Made by a program: the position numbers and the translations under genes
Notes under the pieces: model-generated
Seen by the model: only the letters and a program-made list of their open reading frames with translations
The model's database searches: none
What the model was told of the DNA's origin: nothing
Assembly: GCA_945883495.1 (NCBI GenBank)
Contig: CAMCXS010000019.1
Location: forward strand, 1 to 64,000
Direction of reading: 5' to 3'
DNA from: Akkermansia muciniphila
Lineage (GTDB): Bacteria > Verrucomicrobiota > Verrucomicrobiia > Verrucomicrobiales > DEV007
Length of the DNA: 64,000 nt
In this document: positions 18,471 to 25,129 of the stretch, one piece after another
Layout of the letters: each line of letters begins with the position of its first letter
Position numbering within the stretch: the stretch's first letter is position 1

Positions 18471-20942
18471 ATGATCCGTTCCCGTAAAGTCGTGCTGTTC
18501 ATCTTGGCCGCGCTCCTTGCCGTGGGCGCCGTTCTCTGGGTTTTGGGCGTTCGATCCGGTCAGGGCAGATTCGGCTCGAAGCGCGACATCGAGGTGGCAC
18601 TCTTGGCCCGCTCCAAGGGCAACTTCACCGACCTGCACACCATCTGCCTGAATCTGTTGTTCGATGAGCTCAATCGGCAAGGCATCAATGGCGGCGCCAG
18701 CCGGTTGGTGCTGCGCACCTTCGATTTGAAGAGCCTGCAAGAGAAGCACGGCGAGACGCCGCCCTACGAGGCCATGCTCAAGGAGAATCCAAATTTGGCC
18801 GCCATTCTCGACAACACCTGGGGCAACGATCTCCAGAAGTCCCAGAATGTGATCCGCAAAAAGCAGATCCCCGTCATCTCGCTCAACGCCGACCGCACGG
18901 CCGACTTCGGACAGTCCGTTCTCTTTTTGGGCAGCCAGAACATGGTGACCACCAAAATCGCCAGTTTCATCGATCAAGCGCTTTACACACCGTCGTCGCC
19001 GGCCGCGCCGACTTCCCCATTCGATGCCCTCTCGGCAACGCCCCCTCCGAGCCCAGTCCGGCCAATGGTCATGTTCCTGACGGAGGAAGGCTATGGCGCC
19101 GGGACCGCACCGGCCCGAGGAGAGCCGGTGTATCTCTATGAGAGTGAACTCGCAAAGCTGAATATCCCGATCGAAGCGAAGATCTCCTTCGTTGAAGAAA
19201 AATACGACAACGAGGCAGAGCAAAAGCGGGTCACTGAAGACGTACTCCGCGCCCTCAAACAATCGGGGTCGCGGGAAATCATCGTGGTCATCAATGCCCA
19301 CAAACAATGGGGCTCGCGCTTGGTCGCCAGGTTTGAAGAGTTCGCCTCCAACAACCGGGACCGCGCCATCCGGGTGATTGGCCACGACTCGATCTTCAAT
19401 CAAGCCATCCACGACTCCGTCCGCGAAGCCACCGACGGCGATGAAACCATGAACTTCGAGATGGTCCTCATGAAGGCACCCAACCCGGAGTTCTCCACGC
19501 ACACCTTCGCTCTCTATCAAAGCGTGGTCGATGCCCATGGCGGCGCCTTCGACGATTATCCGAAAGAGGTCGCCTCGATCTTCGTCCGGCGTTGCGCGGT
19601 TTCCGCGGAGCTGCTGCGTCACAGCCTGAAAGACTTCGACCGTCTCGACCGGCAAGCCGAAGGCGCCAACTGGAACGCAAAGTCCCGGGTCGAGAAAGAC
19701 CGTGCCCTCCTTGTCGATGAGTTTTCCCAGCTCGTCGCGCCTCTTCCGGCAGCTCCGGGCGCCCCTCGCCAACGCACGGGCGCGCATGTCGAACTGGGTG
19801 CCCTTGGCTTGGTCCACTTCAACCGGGACGGGGAAGAGGACGGCAGCCACTACTTTGAACTGCACAAACCGGGGAACCGTGCCATCGCGCACCTCAAGCA
19901 ACTCAACGCCGACAACAAGCTCATTCCCGCCCTGCAGATCGGAATCAATGAGTTCCAAATCCGCCGGGTCGATGTCGAGCGCGGCGAGTTCGATGCCGAA
20001 TTCATCTGCTCCACCACCATCAATTCCAGCCTGAAAAAGAGTGTGCTTCTCGAGATGAAGGCCATCCGCAAGGAAGAGGAGCTGGACGAACCGATTCCGG
20101 AAGAAGAGAGCGCTACGGGCGATCCCCGCGGCCGTTTGGTGCAGTATCCCATGCTTTCCGGCCTGCTCTCCATTCCCAACATGCGGGCCGATGGTTCCGT
20201 GGCCCAGATCGGCCAGACCGACCGCAGCGTCGATCAAACGGAATACCGGGTCTACAAAGTGCGCGGCACCTTCGCGGCGGACCTGAACACGGTCCGGTAT
20301 CCGTTCGACAGCCACCGCATCGGCGTGGAACTCCAGGCCGCGGTTCCCGACCACTTGCTTACGCTCACCGCGCAACGAGTCGAATCAACCGCGTTCGAGG
20401 AGAACCAGCGCGGCTGGATTCTCAAGTGGATCCATGGCTTGGTCGACAACCGCGTGGCCAATGGCAATCCGCTCGCCATGTCGGATCACCGGACGGAAAC
20501 CCGTCAGTTCAAGGAATTCGCGATTATGGTGGGCGTGAAGCGCAACCTATTGCAGCCCATGCTCGTGGTGATGCTTCCCTTAATCCTCCTCGGCCTTGCC
20601 GCGATTGGGATTCTCTACCTTGGGGAAAAGGAGACCATGGGCAAATCCCCCAGCGAGCTCGCGATGGGGGTCGTCCTCGCTGTCGTCGCCTACTCCATTT
20701 CGTACGCGGACGTGGTGCCCCGGAGCGGCGGCGGGACTCACTCGGACCTGCTCTACCTCATCACCACCCTGATGTGCATGGGCAACTTCGGCGCCGTCCT
20801 CGTCTTTGGGGAGTTGGGGAACCCCAGAACGCGGCACGATACGGTCGATCGCTGGCGCTTCCGCTACGCCCTAGGCGTTACGATCTGCTATGCGCTCTTT
20901 TTGGTTTACTGGGGGACGAGCAGCAATCTCTGGCCAGTCTGA
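18471..20942 (+). CDS. Periplasmic-binding-protein/pentameric ligand-gated ion channel fusion
   Basis: 823 residues. Residues 7-26 form a signal or anchor helix. Residues 38-400 resemble a type 1 periplasmic binding protein: IEVALLARSKGNF, AILDNTWGND, KQIPVISLNA, then a second lobe with REIIVVINAHKQWGSR and IRVIGHDS. After a linker, residues 485-690 look like the beta-sandwich of Cys-loop/Pro-loop receptors, with VRYPFDSHRIGVEL (608-621) matching the conserved Y-P-F-D-x-x loop. Four C-terminal membrane segments follow: M1 694-717 after KRNLLQPML, M2 727-748, M3 757-780 and M4 797-815. Inference: a ligand captured by the binding domain gates a cation or anion channel in the inner membrane. Bacterial homologues with extra N-terminal domains are known. 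Convergent with the ATP-grasp gene. Confidence 0.8.
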   Translation: MIRSRKVVLFILAALLAVGAVLWVLGVRSGQGRFGSKRDIEVALLARSKGNFTDLHTICLNLLFDELNRQGINGGASRLVLRTFDLKSLQEKHGETPPYEAMLKENPNLAAILDNTWGNDLQKSQNVIRKKQIPVISLNADRTADFGQSVLFLGSQNMVTTKIASFIDQALYTPSSPAAPTSPFDALSATPPPSPVRPMVMFLTEEGYGAGTAPARGEPVYLYESELAKLNIPIEAKISFVEEKYDNEAEQKRVTEDVLRALKQSGSREIIVVINAHKQWGSRLVARFEEFASNNRDRAIRVIGHDSIFNQAIHDSVREATDGDETMNFEMVLMKAPNPEFSTHTFALYQSVVDAHGGAFDDYPKEVASIFVRRCAVSAELLRHSLKDFDRLDRQAEGANWNAKSRVEKDRALLVDEFSQLVAPLPAAPGAPRQRTGAHVELGALGLVHFNRDGEEDGSHYFELHKPGNRAIAHLKQLNADNKLIPALQIGINEFQIRRVDVERGEFDAEFICSTTINSSLKKSVLLEMKAIRKEEELDEPIPEEESATGDPRGRLVQYPMLSGLLSIPNMRADGSVAQIGQTDRSVDQTEYRVYKVRGTFAADLNTVRYPFDSHRIGVELQAAVPDHLLTLTAQRVESTAFEENQRGWILKWIHGLVDNRVANGNPLAMSDHRTETRQFKEFAIMVGVKRNLLQPMLVVMLPLILLGLAAIGILYLGEKETMGKSPSELAMGVVLAVVAYSISYADVVPRSGGGTHSDLLYLITTLMCMGNFGAVLVFGELGNPRTRHDTVDRWRFRYALGVTICYALFLVYWGTSSNLWPV

Positions 20943-20943
20943 A

Positions 20944-21004
20944 GGGCGTGAGAACTTGAGATCGCGAGGCCTGAGCTGGGCTGGCCCCTCAACTCTCACC
21001 GCCC
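20944..21004. terminator. Imperfect hairpin between convergent genes
   Basis: GGGCGTGAGAACTTGAG (20944-20960) pairs imperfectly with CTCAACTCTCACCGCCC (20988-21004) across a 27-bp loop. It starts at the end of the channel gene and overlaps the last codons of the ATP-grasp gene, a position that fits a bidirectional terminator. There is no strong U-tract on either strand. Confidence 0.5.
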
Positions 21005-22342
21005 CAACGCGCTTTCCAGCAGCGCCTCGCCCATCTCGCCGACGCCGAGGAATTGCGCTTTCCCGGGGGCCCCGGCCACGGGCGCGGAGAAATTCAACGG
21101 CACAATCCCTGGCCGCCCCGGCAAGAAAAGCTGCCCACTCTGCCGGAGGCGATGGAGGATCTCCATCTCGCTTTCGCCATCGTACAGATTCACGTTCCGC
21201 ATCGTCCAGTGCGCCCCGGGACAAAGCCTCCGCACCAAAATAGACGGATACGTGGCGGCGGTGACCCGGGCATTGATTTCACTGACGTAGACCTCGATCT
21301 CCTGATCGCCACTGCGCTCCACCACGAGGAAGTCCAAACCGCCAAAACCGCGATACCCTTGGGCGTGCAGCCACCGGATTGCCGTCGCGGCTTGCTCGAA
21401 AAGCAGCGCTCTCAACCGGGGGAGCCCGGCCAAATAGGGAGGTGGCGATTGGTTCCCCTCGTGCAGAATCCGGCCGCTCAAGAGCTGTTCGGTGATGTCA
21501 AAAATGCTGCCCTCGTTTTCGTTCAGGAAAAACTGGACGCTGGGACTACGCGTTTCCACGATGCCGTGCTCTCCCGGTTGCAACCAGCCCTGGACTAAGC
21601 ACGGCCCCTCCGTGAAGAAGTATTCCGGAAGCGTCACCTCGCGATCCCTGGCAATGCTCAGCTTCTTGAGGCCAATCCCCGAGGCGCCCATCTGGGATTT
21701 CACCACCGCATGCGTGAACCCCTGCCGCCCCAAGGCATCGAGACACCCCGCGATCGCCAGTGGAGAATCGGCCAACACCGAGGGAATCACCGGCCAGCCG
21801 GTATCCCGCAAATGCTCGTAGATCAGGAGCTTGTTGTTCCCCCGGCGGCTCCCCTCGGATGATGTCGTCGCGGGCAATCCCAGGCGTTCGGCGATTTGCA
21901 CCAACTCGATGTCGGTCACGAACCCGTCCACCCACAAGTTGGCCTTTCCACCACTGCGCTGCAGATGCTCGCGCAGAGCCGTGTACACGCGTTGAGATAT
22001 GGGGCTATCTTCCCCGGCAGCCACAAACGGATACTCCGGCGCCGGCATGACGAGAAATTCCGGGAGGCTCAGGCCGAGTTCCTCCGCGAAGTAGCGGCAC
22101 AGCGGAGCGGAAGGCGCTTCTTCAAGGACCAAAAGGTTGTGGGCGCCGCGGTAAAGCAGGTTCAACGCCGGGATAAAGCGGCCCCCATACGAGCGGGAAG
22201 GCCCCACCACTTGGGCCAGGGCCGCCGTCTTGGCATGATTCTCGAAGAAGATCTCGTAGAGGTTCGCGAAAAAGACGACCTGCCGTCCCCAAAACGCGGG
22301 CATCCGGTCAGTGCAATCGGAGATCTCCAGGGGGGACGTCAT
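20996..22342 (-). CDS. ATP-grasp family ligase-like protein
   Basis: 448 residues. The central and C-terminal parts have an ATP-grasp layout: RRGNNKLLIYEHLRDTGWP with the ATP-binding Lys, THAVVKSQMGASGIG as the glycine-rich/Lys strand, GPCLVQGWL for the adenine-contact hinge, and EVYVSEINARVTAATYPS with the E-x-N metal-binding pair. The first ~150 residues form a separate N-terminal domain of the pre-ATP-grasp type. Such enzymes join a carboxylate to an amine or thiol through an acyl-phosphate. The product is not predictable; homologues occur in amino-acid ligase and peptide-natural-product loci. It is followed upstream on the same strand by an EamA exporter and a membrane acyltransferase, which could together make and move a small metabolite. 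Confidence 0.78.
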   Translation of the reverse strand: MTSPLEISDCTDRMPAFWGRQVVFFANLYEIFFENHAKTAALAQVVGPSRSYGGRFIPALNLLYRGAHNLLVLEEAPSAPLCRYFAEELGLSLPEFLVMPAPEYPFVAAGEDSPISQRVYTALREHLQRSGGKANLWVDGFVTDIELVQIAERLGLPATTSSEGSRRGNNKLLIYEHLRDTGWPVIPSVLADSPLAIAGCLDALGRQGFTHAVVKSQMGASGIGLKKLSIARDREVTLPEYFFTEGPCLVQGWLQPGEHGIVETRSPSVQFFLNENEGSIFDITEQLLSGRILHEGNQSPPPYLAGLPRLRALLFEQAATAIRWLHAQGYRGFGGLDFLVVERSGDQEIEVYVSEINARVTAATYPSILVRRLCPGAHWTMRNVNLYDGESEMEILHRLRQSGQLFLPGRPGIVPLNFSAPVAGAPGKAQFLGVGEMGEALLESALGR

Positions 22343-22426
22343 CTAGGCTGGCGAACGGGAGCCCAAAGAATCAGGGACCATTCTTGATTGTAAAGAACCA
22401 ATCGCAAAATCGGAGGTCCGCTGCGC

Positions 22427-23392
22427 TCAGAGATTGCGAATCAGCATCTGATTTTCCCTCGCCACCACCGCCGCCCCGGCCAGCACCAGCAGTCCGCCCA
22501 AAACCGGCGGAAGGGTCATCGGCTCCCCCAGCCAGAGCCGCTCGCAAAGGATGGTCACGTGAACCTCAAGCCCCACAATCACGGAGGCCAAAAGCGCGCC
22601 GATCCGCTTCACGGACTCAAAATATAGCACTCCGATGCCGCCCGTGATCGTCCCCAAAATGGCCAAATCCCCCGCTTGGGCCCAACTCGTCACCGTCCAC
22701 CCGTGCAGCCAACTGATGACTCCCGCCCCGGCCAACAAGGGCAGGAGCGCCAAGAACTCGATTTGCGCCAAATACCCCTGCCGGGCCGCGAAATCCGCCT
22801 CCCCGACCGCGGAAGCCCGATGCTTCTCCCAAGAAACGAGAAACAACGAGAAACAGGGCCCCGCCAACAGCATGAACGTGACCCCGGCATTCACCGCCTC
22901 GCCAGTCTTGCCCCCGGCTCCGTGCAAATCCCACGCGCCCATGGCCGCTCCCGCCACGGACACTACCGTGCCGAGGGTCAGCATGCCCAAGGAAAGCTGC
23001 TTCCTCACCGCCATCGGCACCAACGCCAACGCGAAGATCAGCGTGTAAATCGGATTGAGCCGGTAGAGCAAAATCCCCGCCGTGGCCGTCAGCCCCGACA
23101 GCGCGTAGAAGTAGAAGATCCCGCTCAGGGACTTCCCCGCCACCGCCAGCCAAGTCCAACGATCAAACGTCAGGTGACGGCGCGGCCGGCCGATTACCCG
23201 GCGCCCGATCGCCCCGGTCGACAACACGAAGATCGCGGAAATCAGATTCCGCAGCGTGACCGCCACCAACGGCTCCACGGACTGCACCAAGATCTTGCGA
23301 GACAACGCATGACTCACTCCAAGCAAAACCGCGCACGCCCCCATGAGGAGCACCCCAGTCAGCCGATGGCCATGTTCGCGAACTTCGGACAT
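22427..23392 (-). CDS. EamA/DMT-family transporter
   Basis: 321 residues with ten hydrophobic segments arranged as two five-helix EamA repeats. LLMGACAVLLGVSHALSRK is helix 1, and the second half ends in a Leu/Ala/Val-rich helix (PPVLGGLLVLAGAAVVA). EamA proteins export amino acids, sugars or nucleotide metabolites at the inner membrane. The gene lies between the ATP-grasp enzyme (84 bp downstream) and the acyltransferase (33 bp upstream), all on the minus strand, so the three are likely co-transcribed. An efflux role for a product of the ATP-grasp enzyme is plausible but inferred from position only. Confidence 0.88.
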   Translation of the reverse strand: MSEVREHGHRLTGVLLMGACAVLLGVSHALSRKILVQSVEPLVAVTLRNLISAIFVLSTGAIGRRVIGRPRRHLTFDRWTWLAVAGKSLSGIFYFYALSGLTATAGILLYRLNPIYTLIFALALVPMAVRKQLSLGMLTLGTVVSVAGAAMGAWDLHGAGGKTGEAVNAGVTFMLLAGPCFSLFLVSWEKHRASAVGEADFAARQGYLAQIEFLALLPLLAGAGVISWLHGWTVTSWAQAGDLAILGTITGGIGVLYFESVKRIGALLASVIVGLEVHVTILCERLWLGEPMTLPPVLGGLLVLAGAAVVARENQMLIRNL

Positions 23393-23425
23393 TCAATCCT
23401 CCACTCAACCTGTTCCACTCACCCC

Positions 23426-24484
23426 TTACGCGGGCACTAGCCGCGCCGAAGCCGATTGCCATCGCGACTTCGCCAACGCAATCGCGAACGTGAACAACAT
23501 CACCACCGCCGTCCAGGCCAGCGTCGCCCCAACAGGCAACTCCATCTCTGGCAGCACCCCGGCGTCCGCCGAGTAAAAGATGAGACAGAGGTGCGCCACA
23601 TACATCACGAGCGATTCCCGGCCCGCAAATGACAGCCACGAATCCGGGTTTGGCCGATCCCGGAGCAGCCACTCGCAAAGCATCGCCAATCCCATCACCC
23701 ACCCGAGCCGCTCGAAGAAGAACTCTGGACTCATCGCGGAAAACGAAGCACTCGGGATGGTCTGTCCCAATCCCACCACCACCAGCATCGCCAGCAGCCG
23801 CAACGTCACCGGCAGCCTTGCCATCGCCCCGCAAATCGCTCCGCAGAACACAAACGCGGACCAGGAAAACAACGGGAAGAGCGAGCCCGTCGAGGCATTG
23901 AGAAACGCCCGCAACGGGATCGGCACGGACAGCGCCGGCCAGTTCGTCATCACCGGCGAGGCCACGATCACCCCGAACGCCAGGGAGCCGAGGACGCCCC
24001 ACCAGACGCCGCTCCGCCAAGCCACGGGCAACCGCTGCGCCCCCCAAGTCAACGCCAGCAGCACCAGGAGGGAAACCGCCAGGCACGGAAGCACGTCCAC
24101 CTGCGTCCCCTGCCAGATCGCCCCCGCCCAATCCCCTTTCCAAAGCTGAGGAAACGGAAAGTGCAGCCCGTAGCCGATCCATGCGATCCATCCAAGCCTT
24201 TGCGCCCGGCGCCAAAAAGAAACCGGTTTGCCGAGTCCTCCCTTCCAACCCGCCCCTTGGACAAAACCGGCGATGAAGAGAAACGACGGGGCCACCAGCC
24301 CGTTTAGGTAGGTCAACGCGGTGAACCACGCCGTGCCCCGTAAATCCGCTTCGAGAAAGGTGTTCGCCACATGGGTCTCAATCATGAGGACAACGGCCGC
24401 GCCCCGGAACGTATCCAGCCACGACAACCGCGGAACGGCGTTTGCGTCCCGAGTAACCGGAGCCAGAGCAGAAACAGGCAGCAT
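23426..24484 (-). CDS. DUF1624/heparan-acetyltransferase-like membrane protein
   Basis: 352 residues from the ATG at 24484 (MLPVSALAPVT). About ten membrane helices. The N-terminus has SWLDTFRGAAVVLMIETH, matching the D-x-x-R-G...H signature at helix 1 of the DUF1624/DUF5009 heparan-alpha-glucosaminide N-acetyltransferase-like family; the His after helix 1 is the putative acyl-transfer residue. It probably moves acyl groups from cytoplasmic acyl-CoA to an extracytoplasmic sugar or lipid. It is the first gene of the run that continues with the EamA transporter. Its first ~23 codons and upstream DNA were copied in tandem immediately upstream (copy at 24650 onward), leaving a start-site fragment there. 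Confidence 0.78.
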   Translation of the reverse strand: MLPVSALAPVTRDANAVPRLSWLDTFRGAAVVLMIETHVANTFLEADLRGTAWFTALTYLNGLVAPSFLFIAGFVQGAGWKGGLGKPVSFWRRAQRLGWIAWIGYGLHFPFPQLWKGDWAGAIWQGTQVDVLPCLAVSLLVLLALTWGAQRLPVAWRSGVWWGVLGSLAFGVIVASPVMTNWPALSVPIPLRAFLNASTGSLFPLFSWSAFVFCGAICGAMARLPVTLRLLAMLVVVGLGQTIPSASFSAMSPEFFFERLGWVMGLAMLCEWLLRDRPNPDSWLSFAGRESLVMYVAHLCLIFYSADAGVLPEMELPVGATLAWTAVVMLFTFAIALAKSRWQSASARLVPA

Positions 24485-24775
24485 CGCGCCGATGCTAGCC
24501 GCCCTGAGTTCCCGCGTCAACGGAGCAGACCCTCAGGGGGGGGAATGGAACTGATGGTCAGAAAGGGCGGAATGCGTGGGCGATTCCGCTACGAGAATGA
24601 ATTCTGAGTAGCGGAATTCCCAAGAATTCCGTTCCAGCGTCCATCACAAACGACAACCGCGGAACGGCGTTTGCGTCCCGAGTAAGCGGAGCCAGAGCAG
24701 AAACAGGCAGCATCGCGCCGATGCTAGCCGCCCTGTGTTCCCGCGTCAACGGAGCAGACCCTCAGGGGGGGGGGA
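24421..24775. repeat. 229-bp tandem duplication of the acyltransferase 5' end
   Basis: The segment 24421-24649 (first codons of the acyltransferase, its start region, a G-run and the palindromic element) is repeated from 24650 with an offset of 229 bp. The copies differ at only a few bases: one in the gene fragment (ACCGG versus AGCGG), GAGTT/GTGTT and the length of the G-run. The second copy therefore contains a truncated gene start, read on the minus strand as MLPVSALAPLTRDANAVPRL, which runs into repeat sequence. It then continues into the expanded 25-bp array. Confidence 0.9.
24545..24649 (+). repeat. 105-bp palindromic repeat element, copy A
   Basis: From ATGGAACTGATGG to CGTCCATCACAA. 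It contains two nested hairpins: ATTCCGCTAC/GTAGCGGAAT around a 15-bp loop, and GGAATTC-CCAA-GAATTCC. It matches copy C at 43364-43468 (opposite strand) with a single mismatch over 105 bp and also matches copy B. No transposase or target-site duplication was recognised, so it fits a REP- or MITE-like non-autonomous element. Confidence 0.9.
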
Positions 24776-25063
24776 ATGGAACTGATGGTCAGAAAGGGCG
24801 GAATGCGTCGGCGATTCCGCTACGAGAATGAATTCTGAGTAGCAGAATTCCCAAGAATTCTGAGTAGCGGAATTCCCAAGAATTCTGAGTAGCTGAATTC
24901 CCAAGAATTCTGAGTAGCGGAATTCCCAAGAATTCTGAGTAGCGGAATTCCCAAGAATTCTGAGTAGCGGAATTCCCAAGAATTCTGAGTAGCGGAATTC
25001 CCAAGAATTCTGAGTAGCGGAATTCCCAAGAATTCCGTTCCAGCGTCCATCACAATCATTCAC
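24776..25063 (+). repeat. Palindromic repeat element, copy B, with expanded 25-bp array
   Basis: Same element as at 24545, with the unit GAATTCTGAGTAGCGGAATT+CCCAA expanded to eight copies (24830-25029, period 25 bp). The right end shares ATCACAATCATTCAC with copy C, so the element is at least eight bases longer on that side than in copy A, where the duplication junction cuts it. Units 1 and 3 differ by one base each (AGCAG, AGCTG). The region is open in all three minus-strand frames because 25 is not a multiple of 3; these frames are not genes. Confidence 0.92.
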
Positions 25064-25129
25064 ACCCGCCCCTCAGCTCGCCAACGCTGGCACTGGTTTG
25101 ACGATCACACTCGTTGATTCGCAACCCAT

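Noticed and set aside
18438-20375. 645-aa ORF on the minus strand
   Set aside because: Antisense of the channel fusion gene, which has signal peptide, domains and membrane helices in order.
24746-25063. Repeat protein on the minus strand (LGNSATQNSWEF type)
   Set aside because: Open in all three frames from the 25-bp array; no conserved start or ribosome site.
24545-25063. Insertion sequence
   Set aside because: The repeated element is only about 105 bp and carries no transposase or terminal inverted repeats of a known IS.
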